Assembly (NCBI GenBank): GCA_003313425.1
Contig: NHZP01000001.1
Coordinates: 2,232,001 to 2,296,000 of the forward strand
Length of the DNA: 64,000 nt
Direction of reading: 5' to 3'
DNA from: Pseudopyrenochaeta lycopersici
Lineage: Eukaryota > Ascomycota > Dothideomycetes > Pleosporales > Pseudopyrenochaetaceae
Part shown: in pieces, positions 20,773 through 30,680 of the stretch
How the letters are laid out: each line of letters opens with the position of its first letter
Position numbering within the stretch: the first letter of the stretch is position 1
Made by a program: the position numbers and the translations under genes
The notes under the pieces: generated by a model
The model's input: only the letters and a program-made list of their open reading frames with translations
Databases searched by the model: none
Told to the model about the DNA's origin: nothing

Positions 20773-21831
20773 ATGAACTCGGTGCGCGCAATCCAGCAGC
20801 TCAACAAGCGCGAGCTTGAGGCTGGTATCAATCCTGAAGGCTCATGGCATACCGATTACCGCGACACAGCCTTCATTAATGTCGGTGGGCTTCCCTTCGA
20901 ACTTTCAGAGGGTGACATCATTACCATATTTTCACAGTACGGGGAGCCGGTGTGGATCAAGTTGGCGCGCGACAAGGAGACGGGCAAGTCACGGGGCTTT
21001 GCATGGATCAAGTACGAGGATCAGCGGAGCTGCGATTTGGCTGTGGACAATTTGGGCGGTGCAAAAGTCCTGGATCGTGTGATCAGGGTCGATCATGCGC
21101 GGTACAAGCCTAAAGATGATGAAGACATGAGGGATAATACCATGGGAGAGCTGGATCTTGATCCTGATATTGAGTCAGATGGGGGAAGACGCAAGAGGCG
21201 GAAGACAGAGAGCGAGAGCGATTCGGACGAGGATAGGCCGCTACTGCCGGAAGAGATTGAATTAGGACAACTCATGCAGAAGCTAGATGAAGACGACCCA
21301 ATGCGGGATTCCATGATCAAGCGGCAGCAAGAAAAGGTCGACCACGCCATAAAGAAGTTGAAGAAGCAGCAACGCAAAGATAAAGAGAGGGAGCGAAGAA
21401 AACACAAGCATCGCCATAGAGCCGATTCAAGGGATCGCAACCGCGACCGCGATCGTGACAGGAAAAGGATCAAAGACGTTGAGGAAAATGACCGTCATGG
21501 TAAACATTCGCGTCGTAAAGAAAGTCGAAGTCGAAGTCGAAGTCAAAGTCGCGATGAGGATTCCCACGATGACCATCGCCGTCGAGACCGGAGTCGAGAC
21601 AGGCACGCTGTACATAGGGACAAGCGCGAACAGGGTCAACGCGATCGGCACCGCGAACGCAGGCGTCGCAGCCCAAGCTCTATCGATGAGAGCGAGCATG
21701 AGGAACGCCCAAGGTCAAAACGCTCACCATTACCATACCGGGCTCGCTCTCCCCAGAGAGATCGCGACTATACTCGTCGCCATGATGTTACAGACCAAGA
21801 CGCTCGCCGCAAACCATCGTCGCGAAACTAG
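20773..21831 (+). CDS. U2 snRNP/RES complex RRM protein, IST3/RBMX2-like
   Basis: A single exon of 352 residues. It opens MNSVRAIQQLNKRELE, the signature start of Ist3/Snu17/RBMX2 proteins, followed by an RRM at about residues 33-111 with RNP2 (AFINVGGL) and RNP1 (KSRGFAWIKY). Directly after it comes VDHARYKPKDDE, which in yeast binds Bud13 and Pml1 of the retention-and-splicing (RES) complex. The C-terminal half is a long Arg/Ser/Asp/Lys-rich tail (RSRSRS, RDRDRDR) absent from the short yeast protein but usual in filamentous fungi and animals. It acts in the nucleus in pre-mRNA splicing. The ATG has the context CACCATG and sits just before the conserved start. Confidence 0.93.
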   Translation: MNSVRAIQQLNKRELEAGINPEGSWHTDYRDTAFINVGGLPFELSEGDIITIFSQYGEPVWIKLARDKETGKSRGFAWIKYEDQRSCDLAVDNLGGAKVLDRVIRVDHARYKPKDDEDMRDNTMGELDLDPDIESDGGRRKRRKTESESDSDEDRPLLPEEIELGQLMQKLDEDDPMRDSMIKRQQEKVDHAIKKLKKQQRKDKERERRKHKHRHRADSRDRNRDRDRDRKRIKDVEENDRHGKHSRRKESRSRSRSQSRDEDSHDDHRRRDRSRDRHAVHRDKREQGQRDRHRERRRRSPSSIDESEHEERPRSKRSPLPYRARSPQRDRDYTRRHDVTDQDARRKPSSRN

Positions 21832-22915
21832 AACCCTTGCTGCTGGTGGCCTGTCAACAAGAAACCCGAGTCTTTTTTGACCTTGTCTACATATACCATA
21901 TTTCCTTCGCAATGTCTTAAATGATTAATTGCTACTCTGCACATAGACTTTGTCTGCTATCGTGTTGTAATCTCCACCTTTGTCAATCATTCTTCGTCTG
22001 TCAGTCGTAAGTTGGGTTCAGCACCGCTGCAATGTTACGCCTATCTGTCTGCCAACGTGGTAAATTTCGCCACATAGGTCGGTGACTTCTTCCATCTTTG
22101 GATTTTGAGAACCTCCCAGGCGACTTTTGGTACTGCAGTAGACTTGAGCATGATCGGTATACCTAATTTGACCTTCAGCACGTGCAAAATGCCATAGGGT
22201 TTGCTCTTCTTCGTCCAGAGGCTGATTTAAATTCAGCTTTATCTTTTACTCTATGTAAAAGTTAGAAACAAATATGGCCATGAAATAAGGTTTCTACTTG
22301 TCAATATTGATGATTCACGCCGGTTGTATGGGGGAGTCATGTAGGAAACATTGCCGCATATTGTCGCTCAGATGAGTGAAGTAGCCATTTGCTTTTGCTC
22401 TGTCTCGTTTTGGATATTGGACATGAGCATGAAAACCAATTGAATCGGCGCAGATACGCTTGTTCGCAAAGCTCCGTATGGTATCAACAATATTACCATA
22501 CGGACACTATCCACACCCAAATACCCGTTTTGCTCCAGCGCCCATCAAGTGTGATCTAGGTGAAACAATTGGGCTTCACTGCTTCTTTTTTTCGTCACTG
22601 GGAGAGAATCCATTACTAGGCAGCCGTTCCTGGCAAGTCTTTTAGAAGATGATATAGTATGCAATCGAGTTTGCACTAATTGGTGACCGCTCATGATTGT
22701 TGTTATTTCAATATCCGGTTGCCTCAGTTCTGGAGACGAAAAATGTAACATAACTGATAAAGAACGAATTATGTCACTTTGATTGGGAAATCTCACGATC
22801 GCAAGACCATATTTGTTTAGTAGTTCAGTGATCAGGGACAGCATTGATAGGTGATATCAAACTGCAACGTCTATCTTAGTGATACTTTCCTTATTCTCAC
22901 TGTCTCAAACAACCA
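21832..22915. other. Intergenic region at the left border of the RiPP-like cluster
   Basis: About 1.1 kb, AT-rich, between the IST3-like stop and the tyrosinase stop. No further cluster gene is recognised; small open frames here lack motifs. Confidence 0.5.
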
Positions 22916-24145
22916 TTAATATCGATAACAAAGTAGATATCTCTCACTATCGAGTACCTGTGATACCGGAATATCTGGAGCTAAACCACCCATGACTAGA
23001 TTATCGTCTAAAGAAGCTTGTACTTTGGAACCGTGAGAGGCAACACCGTTGAACTCAAGTTTCCGGTCCGAGTGTAGCATCTGCCATTTCCACCACAAAC
23101 GGTCGAGCTGTGCATGGTGAAGAAAGAACACTGGATCTACGAAGAAAGTTAGATCTTGTGCTTCAAAAAGAGGGACGCCACCTGCTGACCTGACGGAGCA
23201 GTAAGCAACGAAAAGTCTCCGCGAATACTTCGTGGAATCGCAAGATGCGGTCCGTTTTCTACTCCTAAATTGAAGGAGTCGTAGTCGTTAAGGCTTAATA
23301 GGTTTTCAAGTACGTCCGGCTTCAGCATCTTTGATTGCGCTTTCAAATCTTCGCCTTCCAGAAATCCTCGTGATAGACAATGAGGATAGTGCTTTTCATC
23401 CAGATACTGAATTACAGTATCATTAAATGGACCATCCACCACGCAATACCCCTTGATGATGGCATGTTCGGATTTCCGTGGGTCTCCATTTGTACCGAAA
23501 CCATGCTTGCTGTCCCATATTGGTGCCTTCGTGACGTCTTGCCATTCTAGTTGCCAATTCCAGTATCTGGCTCAATTAGGTTCATATTTTGGCTGCGGGA
23601 TAGTTGACTTACGGCATGGTCCCGGAGTACCCGCATTCTTGCTTCAACGTTGACTCGTAGATATGGACGAAGTACCGGTGCCATGCAAGAAACGGAGCTG
23701 CATCGTGAACTGTCAAGAAAATCAGCCCTATCTCAAAGACCGTTTCGTTCCCGGGTTGGGCCTAACCATATGCTCCAATACGGCTGTGTATCCATGGAAA
23801 ATCGTCGTACATTGTGTGGTTCAGACCAAGCATAGATCCTCTTGTCTTGAGGCATCGAACTGCATTGAGATACTCATCCCTTTGCTCCATAGTCAACGTT
23901 CTCCATTCCAGTCTAACACTTGGGTTTTTGCAGCTTTCTGTCCATACTACCTCGTCTTGATGGAGTGCTTTCTGTACATGAGTCCAACCACATATTGCTG
24001 CTATCATGAGGAGCGCGCTCAGTAACGACCGAGCCAATGTCAGAGTTGGCGATCGCGGGTGTTGCTGTGAAGTGATTTCACCGGATTCAACATCTGCTAC
24101 TGGCACATACGCTGACTGTCGGGAACGGAACAGATCGAGATTCAT
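22916..24145 (-). CDS. Membrane-anchored tyrosinase (UstQ-like, candidate RiPP oxidase)
   Basis: Four exons, 24145-23767, 23709-23613, 23566-23190 and 23136-22916, with introns of 57, 46 and 53 bp, give 357 residues. A short cytosolic tail is followed by one transmembrane segment (about 38-54). The CuA region contains the three His of IHSRIGAYVHDAAPFLAWHRYF, then YWNWQLEW. The CuB region has the His of ENGPHLAIPRSIRGDF and the His pair of DPVFFLHHAQLDRLWW, so the di-copper centre is recognisable. The His four residues after ENGPH in many tyrosinases is Pro here; I cannot say whether another His substitutes. The end LLCYRY is typical for short fungal tyrosinases. Enzymes of this size (UstQ, PhomQ) modify Tyr in ribosomal peptides. 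It is transcribed away from the peptide precursor 0.7 kb off, which supports that role. Confidence 0.88.
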
Positions 24146-24856
24146 TTTGCTCAACGGTAGTCCTCAACGCAACACGACAGACTCAATGTACGTGAGAAAT
24201 TTGCAACCCTACAGTTTCTGCTAGAAAGCCGAAGAGTACCATCAATTGCCGGCTGATGTCAGTTCAATATAGGCAGCAATGGGGCGCAATTGTATCCAAA
24301 ATTCATCCCTTCTGATATTCCCTGCACTCCGAGATATTGAACTGCTGGGAAAACTAAACCCTAGGTCTAAGCCTCTATTGCCAACCCGTAATGTTGGATT
24401 CCAGCCCCGTTTCATGCAAGTTCTAGCACTTCGTCCGCTATTCACCGCCTCAGTGACAATCCGACAGTTCGGATGCAATTTCGCCACGAGCGTCACAACG
24501 CAAGGCAGACAAGCCTGATCTTCATAGAAGGATGTAAGCGAAGGTAGGAAAAGTACTCTCATTCGAGCTTTTGGCGTGCGCCGCCCCCGCCAGGTGTAAA
24601 CACTAAGCGGCAGTCATGCCATTGTGTCGTGAATAGATCACCTAGAAGCCCGGATGATGCGTAGTTACACAGACAAGCTCTTGTGTCTCGGCACCATCAT
24701 AAAGACCCTTGAAGCACAAAACTCCGTGGGGAGTGGATGTGTCTTGGAGACAGATGAAAAGGGCGCTGACTCCCTCTCATGGCTGTCACTTCTTCAACGC
24801 CACCCCGAACTATCAAGCCTCCGAGTAAAGTTACCTGAAGCAGACATATCGGCATT
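24146..24856. promoter_or_regulatory. Divergent promoter region between tyrosinase and peptide precursor
   Basis: 711 bp between the start codons of two genes pointing away from each other. It contains an interrupted palindrome with CCG/CGG half sites (24459-24474). Two short open frames (24242-24562 minus, 24654-24860 plus) have no recognisable content and are probably chance. Confidence 0.5.
24459..24474. promoter_or_regulatory. Candidate Zn2Cys6 binding palindrome
   Basis: ATCCGA-CAGT-TCGGAT is a perfect inverted repeat with a 4-nt spacer (CCG-N6-CGG), nearly midway between the divergent tyrosinase and precursor starts. Zn2Cys6 dimers bind paired CGG triplets. That this one is used is inference. 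Confidence 0.4.
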
Positions 24857-25207
24857 ATGAAGGCCACCAACATCTTCTTGCTTGGTTTGATTGGATACAC
24901 GACTGCAATTGCAATAGGTATGTGGAGTTGGTCACAATAGCAAACTACGATCACATCTACTCAGACATGACAGCCTTCTAACTCTACCGAAGGCATGAAA
25001 AGAACGGACTCACTCACTCCAGGACATTCAACAGTCTTGGAGATCGATAACAGTCCTGGCCAAATGAAGGCAGATTACCGTCGGAACGTTGGGGTCGACG
25101 CCGAGGACTCTGAGGATCCTGGTGACATGAAGGCAGACTATCGCCGGGAGGTGGGCAGTGGTGTACAGACTGAGGAAGATCCTGGAGACATGAAGGCAGA
25201 CTACTGA
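24857..25207 (+). CDS. RiPP precursor peptide (dikaritin/ustiloxin-like) with three repeated cores
   Basis: Exon 1 (24857-24917) joins exon 2 (24993-25207) across a 75-bp intron (GTATGT donor, TTCTAAC branch, CCGAAG acceptor), giving 91 residues. Residues 1 to about 19 form a signal peptide (MKATNIFLLGLIGYTTAIA). A Lys-Arg pair follows at 23-24. The rest is built from a 21-residue repeat: PG[Q/D]MKADYRR, then an acidic spacer; the third copy ends exactly at MKADY and the stop. The dibasic RR after each internal core Tyr suits Kex2 cleavage in the Golgi. Secretion signal, repeats, dibasic sites and a conserved Tyr in each core are the hallmarks of ustiloxin, phomopsin and asperipin precursors. 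Neighbouring tyrosinase and UstYa-like genes support the call. The core is not one I recognise, and the exact core borders are unknown. Confidence 0.8.
25055..25204 (+). repeat. 63-nt tandem repeat encoding the precursor cores
   Basis: Three copies start at 25055, 25118 and 25181, a period of exactly 63 nt. The first two are full units and the third is truncated after the Tyr codon. Codons for Met-Lys-Ala-Asp-Tyr are conserved in protein but vary at third positions (GAT/GAC, TAC/TAT), so selection rather than very recent duplication keeps the core. Confidence 0.9.
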
Positions 25208-25728
25208 GACTTTCATCATAAGGACCAATGACTATGCTGCTTATCATTACATCTTTGTTGGCTCATGACCATGTCAGAACTATTTTGGGGCGATTGGGGC
25301 TGTTCGATCATGCTAGATTTTCGAATTATACGTCTCCACCAATGAGTGACTTTCATTTCATACGAATTTTGTACATTTAGCGCCTACAGCAGGGAAGCTT
25401 GATACTCCTTGAATATGTAACCTGGATCTGCATGTCACGGCGCCTTCCTCAGCCGCATGCTTACCGGTTAAACCCTTTGCCACAACATAATGCGTAACGA
25501 CTGCTGGAAGCAGCAACAACAACGACAATCTGATGACTGCATGAGACAAACCAGGATTTAAATGCCGAGGGTTGATTCATACGCAAGTATTTCATCCTGG
25601 TGGCTGAGATAAGACCATATGAAGAAGGCAAAGCACTGGAGGTCACGTGTGACTGCCTCTCGCGGCAGTCACTCTTCTTTGACCATACGCAAAAGATCGA
25701 GTATGACCTGAAGAGCGCTCTAGAGGGT
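25208..25728. other. Intergenic region between precursor and UstYa-like gene
   Basis: About 520 bp, holding the 3' end of the precursor and the promoter of the UstYa-like gene. The frame of the latter is open upstream to 25600, but without an ATG. Confidence 0.45.
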
Positions 25729-26630
25729 ATGAATCACGACACAGTGTCTGAACAACGGCTACTCTCAGTCTACCCACAGGACGATGATGAACCGCAAAGG
25801 GAGCGAGCCGTTGCTCTTAAGAGTATTGTGTGGCTCCACCATAAATGCCCACCTTCTATTTTCCTAGCACTGCTAGGCATCACTTCGATGTCGATAATAC
25901 TCAACATTGCTTTACTATGTCTCCGGTATCAATACGGTCCAGTCCCTCCACCCTCAACTCTTATGGGCATGTCTGCGTACACTGGACTGAGCCTCGACAC
26001 TCCAGCAATCCATTACCACCACACAGACTACTGGGGCACAAATACCACACTAGCAGATACTTTATGGGAGAGCATCGACACCAACCCCATGGTCGTGGCG
26101 CTGACCGATGAATATGCCACCGCACATGGTCTACCACGCTCAGAGCGCTTTCCCTGGGACGACAAGAAAGGGCGGTATTTTGTAAAAGTGTTTCATCAAC
26201 TCCACTGCCTTGTAAGTTTAAATTTTTAAGTTATGGCCTCAAGTGCTTATCCAATGATCAGAAATTTATCCGTCGCGCGTTCACAGACTATCAACGTGGG
26301 CACCAGCCGAAGCTGAATGGGCAACACGTCCATCATTGCCTTGACACTCTGCGTCAAGATGTGATTTGTATAGCAGATGATACTCCGATGGCTACTGGCC
26401 ATGAGGCACGAGCAATTGGAGACGAGCAGCGCATGATGTGTCGCGACTTTGGGAAGTTGGTTAATTGGGTGTATGAGCCTGGGAGGCATGCGTGTCACCA
26501 AGCGCTAGATGATTATCGTTCCATAACGCATTCGATCGAGAGGTACGCATTTTGTGAGAAGGGTACAGAGGATTATGCAAGGATGAAGCATTATTTTGAC
26601 AAGAATGGGCATGTTGACCCTTGGGGATGA
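25729..26630 (+). CDS. UstYa-like (DUF3328) oxidase
   Basis: Exons 25729-26211 and 26262-26630 with a 50-bp intron (GTAAGT donor, GATCAG acceptor) give 283 residues. One transmembrane helix lies at about residues 42-64. The two family motifs HxxHC are both present: HQLHC at 156-160 and HVHHC at 183-187, the first split from the second by the intron. UstYa/UstYb-type proteins carry out oxidative cyclisation of ribosomal peptides in the ustiloxin, asperipin, cyclochlorotine and victorin pathways. The gene lies just downstream of, and on the same strand as, the repeated precursor gene, so the precursor is its likely substrate. The ATG at 25729 is the first in frame. Confidence 0.92.
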
Positions 26631-26792
26631 TAGTGGATAATTATGGACATGTATAACGACTTTATTTTTCAGTTGAAGAGGGATAGCATATTCAAAAATA
26701 TCAAATTTCCTAGTACGGCAACAAGCCATCTAAAATTGGAAGGAAATTATGCAAACCATACTAAGCTGTGATGATAAACTCAGGGCCTTCAC

Positions 26793-28023
26793 TCACATCC
26801 AAGCTTGGCTCGACGTTTGATCCACCCTTAAGCTCTTCATGATGACCGGTTCACTGCGCGCCGGCCCAGTCGGATTGGAAGCATTCGAGTGCAGCGAGTC
26901 ATCGTATCCAGCTACATGGGTGCGTGAATCTCCCTTGGAGTTTAAGCCATTGTACTCAGACGGCTCACTAGCCTCGAGCCTGGTGGAAACATTCCTTCGG
27001 CCAAAGAAGCGAGGTAGCAGGGGAAGACAGCAAACAACTAACCCAGCCGAGACCTCTGCAAGTGCCCAAAGAGATACTGACACAAGTGACCAGGAGATAT
27101 CTGGGTTGTTCAAGCTCCGGATGCTCTCGACGAGGCGCATCACGCTTGTAATGCATGCGCTGCGCCATGTCAGCAATCTGAACATGAGAGGAAGAGTATA
27201 ACAACTTACAAAACCCCCGTTGCGAAGATCAATGAAACACCAATCTTCCGCTTCGTCTTAAGCTGCAGCTTCCACGTCCATACAAGCGGCAGGATCAGAA
27301 TGACCCAATCGTCGACAACATTGATGACTGCAGACGCAACGAATGTTTGATTGATATTGATACAACTTCCTTCAATCGTCGGATTCCAAATTTTCTTTCG
27401 GGGCGTGCACTGAAAAATCTCGACGAACATGAGAGTGGTGAAGAAGATGGTGTTGAGACCGATTAGCGTCCACAGGCTGTAGAAACGGAAACCACGAACG
27501 ACGAGTGGTGGAGCGAAGATTTCGAGAAGTTGAAGTAGAATCGCAATTTTGGTGAAGAGAATGGCGGGCATGTAGACAGCTTGTTGGATGTTGAGGAGCT
27601 ACGGCCAATTATTAGCTTCGTAGTTCGGAAAGCAGATGAAGGTGCTGTAAGTTACCTCAGCCAGTCTGGAGTAAGACCGTAATGGCAGGTTCCAGGCGTG
27701 TTTTCCCATGCCAACATTCGTGAAGACAAATCCCAGGGTGACTAGGGCGACGAAGTTGACCTGTGTAATCTTAGTGTTGAATCTATGAGACCTGGTAGGA
27801 TCTCACCTACGAAAGCAATGATGCAAACCACATCTGTAGACTTGAATGCTTTGAGGATAGCGATCTTGGTATAGATTCTCATGGGCACTGCTAGCGTCGG
27901 AAAGACGAGCATAAGTACCAAGGCTGTCACATAGGTCGTGCGAAGCGGATTGTGCGAGAGATCAAGGTCTGGGATTACGCCAGGTGGCGCGGGTAAGGCA
28001 CCTTCGCTGTGTTGTGCTGCCAT
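26793..28023 (-). CDS. Fungal rhodopsin-domain (SAT4-family) integral membrane protein
   Basis: Four exons, 28023-27811, 27760-27656, 27598-27210 and 27159-26793, with introns of 50, 57 and 50 bp, give 357 residues. Seven hydrophobic segments are visible. Family marks are MRIYTKIAILKAFKSTDVV after helix 1, IQQAVYMPAILFTKIAILLQ, FQCTPRKKIWNP, SCININ, DDWVILILPLVWTWKLQLKTKRKIGVSLIFATGVF and LWALAEVSAGLVVCCLPLLP. For the last intron an upstream AG would make it only 32 bp, so I used the acceptor that gives 50 bp and a CTGAC branch. The function of this large fungal family is mostly unknown (PTH11-related receptors, or proteins in metabolite clusters). It may belong to the adjacent RiPP locus. 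Confidence 0.87.
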
Positions 28024-28846
28024 CGTGGAAGTCCAAGCAGATTTTGACGGTCAGATCACGAAGAGTGCAATGGGGAGCGTCAAAGAAACTATGGTTTACG
28101 AAACGCAACATGATCGTCTTGAGAGCTGACTGTAATGAATTCCAGCAGCGGGATTCTTTCGATAGTGGGAAGATTGTGATTGGCCTCACTGATGATCCTG
28201 TCACAGCTATGGGACAGTGTACAGCCCATCAAGAATTCGCTGACTGCAGATCGCAGCGCCTGCTACTCCTGAAACCATCAAGGAGGCTAGGGACAGGGTA
28301 TCAAGAATTCGCCCCAAGCTTTATCCTCTGACAATATGAAAGAATGCAGTCTCAGCATGTGGGAGCATGGCCCAAAACCCCTTGTTCCCTTTGTGATATT
28401 GCGACATGGTTCGCATGGTAGTATCGGAATTGGCCTATGCGCAGGAATGTAACATCTCATACCCAAGCAAAAGGTACAACCGCGGTAAAAATGCCTTGTT
28501 CTACAGCGTAGGCAAGAATTTTGTACATCAATCCCACGCTTGTGGTCACTCTTAACCGGAGGATGTGAGTTGCTTAGCTTGGATGTTGATGGGCAACGCT
28601 TACTCGATATTGCTTACCGACGGCGCGGACCACACCCACTGCTCCGCAATCTATTCACATTACAGTCAGCGCGAAGCTTGAGCATGCTTGTGCAACGACA
28701 AGGGTCATGTCAGCTTTGTGTAACCACACATATACGCGTAGTTGTTCGGTCCGATCCTGAATTTTGAAGTCGATGAAGTACTTTGAAGTACTTTGAATTC
28801 ACCTTGAAGTTGAATTGAAGTTGTTAAATTAGCCAAATCGAACACG
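28024..28846. promoter_or_regulatory. Divergent promoter of the rhodopsin-domain and GMC oxidoreductase genes
   Basis: 823 bp between divergent starts. It contains the palindrome TCGGTCCGA at 28746-28754 and, close to the GMC start, a run of short imperfect direct repeats of TTGAAGT(AC) type. Confidence 0.45.
28768..28830. repeat. Short imperfect tandem repeats (TTGAAGT type) upstream of the GMC gene
   Basis: The heptamer-like unit TGAAGT(ACT) recurs five or six times in about 60 bp immediately upstream of the GMC oxidoreductase start, likely within the leader or core promoter. Its function is unknown. Confidence 0.5.
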
Positions 28847-30680
28847 ATGGGTAAACATAGCAGTAGACAGTATGATTACATTATTTGTGGGTGAGTAGTT
28901 TTTTGAAGCACACATACGAGTCCAACTGCTAAACAACATCAGTGCAGGTACGGCCGGTTGTGTGATTGCGAGACGTTTGGCAGAGAATTCAAATGTGTCC
29001 ATTCTACTCCTCGAGGCGGGCAAGGCGAAGGAAGAAGTACCAGCATCCGCCATCCCGGCCGCTGTATCGCAAATTCTTGGTACTGATGCAGACTGGAATA
29101 TCCAGAGTGAGCCTTGTACAGAGCTAAACAACCGCCGATTGCACCTCGGTAGAGGCAAGTTCGTCGGAGGAAGCAGTGGATGTAACGGCACTCTTTGTAT
29201 TCGTGGAGTGCCGCAAGATTATGATGACTGGAGTGTGCAAGGTTGGAGCGGTTCTGAAATGTTTTCTTATATGAAGAAAGCAGAAAACTTTCAGAATAAA
29301 GATTGGTATGAGGCAGCTGATAGTGAGCATGGTAGTGATGGGCCTTTGACTACAGCGCCACATGACCTAGCGCCGATATCTAGGCGCGTCCTCGACTCTT
29401 TCCAGTCCAAGGGTTTGCCTTTAAAGACAGATATGTTTACTACCGGAGAGACGGCTCAGGGCTGTGGACATGTTATAAGAAGCATCTATAAAGGTGTTCG
29501 ATCGACGTCGTTTGATTACCTTGGCAATAACGAGAGCTTCCCAAACGTCGATATCCTGACAGGTAGTTACGTGGACAGGATTATTTTTAAAGAACATAAT
29601 GGGGAGCTTGTAGCAAACGGGGTACACGTACGAAATTCAGAGGGCCAGTTCGATGACATTGAAGCAAAAAGGGAGGTCATCCTCAGCTCTGGTGCTTATG
29701 GAAGCCCACCAGTGCTGCTTCGCTCTGGCATCGGGCCAGAATCTGAGCTTGAGAAGCTAGGTATAACTACGCGTTTAAACATATCTGGTGTTGGGAAAAA
29801 CCTTATGGATCATCTCGTAAGTTTTTATGTCCTTGCATAGACTGTGGCTTGACTAAAGGCGGATTCCAAGGTTGTGCTGAACTTCTACGAAGTCTCGGAG
29901 TCTGGCTTGACAAATGATCACCTAATATGGCACACTGGAGCCAGAGAAAAGACAATGCAGCAGTACAAAGCGTCTCGTGAAGGATTCTTCTCACAGTTTC
30001 CGTTCGGCGTGTTCGCCTTTGCAAGGCTGGACGAGCGCTTGCAGGACAACAAACTCTGGAAAGAAGCCCGTCAATCAGCTGATCGCGACGCTATGGGTAC
30101 ACTTTTAAGCCAGCCACACGTTGAGTTTTGGAACACTGAGTGTTACAGCCCAAAATACATGTTTAAAGACTTCCCGCCAGATGGCAAGTATGCATTTGCT
30201 ATGGCCACCACGTTCTTCTCTGCAAGATCGAGAGGCGAAGTAACATTACGATCAGTCGACGCAGAAGCAAATCCAAAGGTGCAGCATAACTATTTGTGTG
30301 ATCCATTGGACATGTTGGTGTTCAGCGAAGCCTGCCAACTAGCCAACGAGATAGCTTTGGATGGGGCTGGTACCAAAGACATCGTGGTTGGCTCGTGGCC
30401 AGCAGCCCAAGGACACAACAAGTACACTACAAGGAAAGAATGGCAAGACGCAATCCGGGAGCGCGCCGATACTTGCTATCATCCTGGTGGTACTTGCAAG
30501 ATGGGCGATGCCAATGATACCACGGCTGTTGTGGACTCCGAGCTTCGAGTTCGCGGAATTAAAAACCTACGTGTTGCAGACGCGAGCATCATGCCTCTTC
30601 TTCCAAGTGGACACCCTCAGATGGCTGTATTCGCGATTGCGGAAAAGGCTGCTGACCTGGTGAAGAAAGCCTGGCGCTAA
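28847..30680 (+). CDS. GMC oxidoreductase (choline dehydrogenase/alcohol oxidase family)
   Basis: Exons 28847-28890, 28943-29816 and 29859-30680, with introns of 52 and 42 bp, give 579 residues. The FAD dinucleotide-binding motif starts at residue 10 (YDYIICGAGTAGCVIA) and is itself split by intron 1; LLLEAG follows. GMC signature 1 is GKFVGGSSGCNG and signature 2 is SSGAYGSPPVLLRSGIGP. The C-terminal active-site region reads HPGGTCKMGD, then ADASIMPLLPSGHPQMAVFAIAEKAADLV, with catalytic His at HPGG and HP. No signal peptide is seen, so it is probably cytosolic. The family oxidises alcohols or sugars with FAD; the substrate is unknown. It could oxidise a metabolite of the neighbouring cluster. 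Confidence 0.92.

Noticed and set aside
24242..24562. Minus-strand open frame with ATG between tyrosinase and precursor genes
   Set aside because: Considered as an extra cluster gene, but it has no repeats, signal peptide or known motif and lies in the divergent promoter region.
24654..24860. Plus-strand 68-codon frame just before the RiPP precursor
   Set aside because: Overlaps the precursor start and shows no peptide-precursor or enzyme features; probably promoter DNA.
27178..27209. 32-bp intron in the rhodopsin-domain gene
   Set aside because: Too short for this genome; a downstream AG gives a normal 50-bp intron with a branch point and a better family match.
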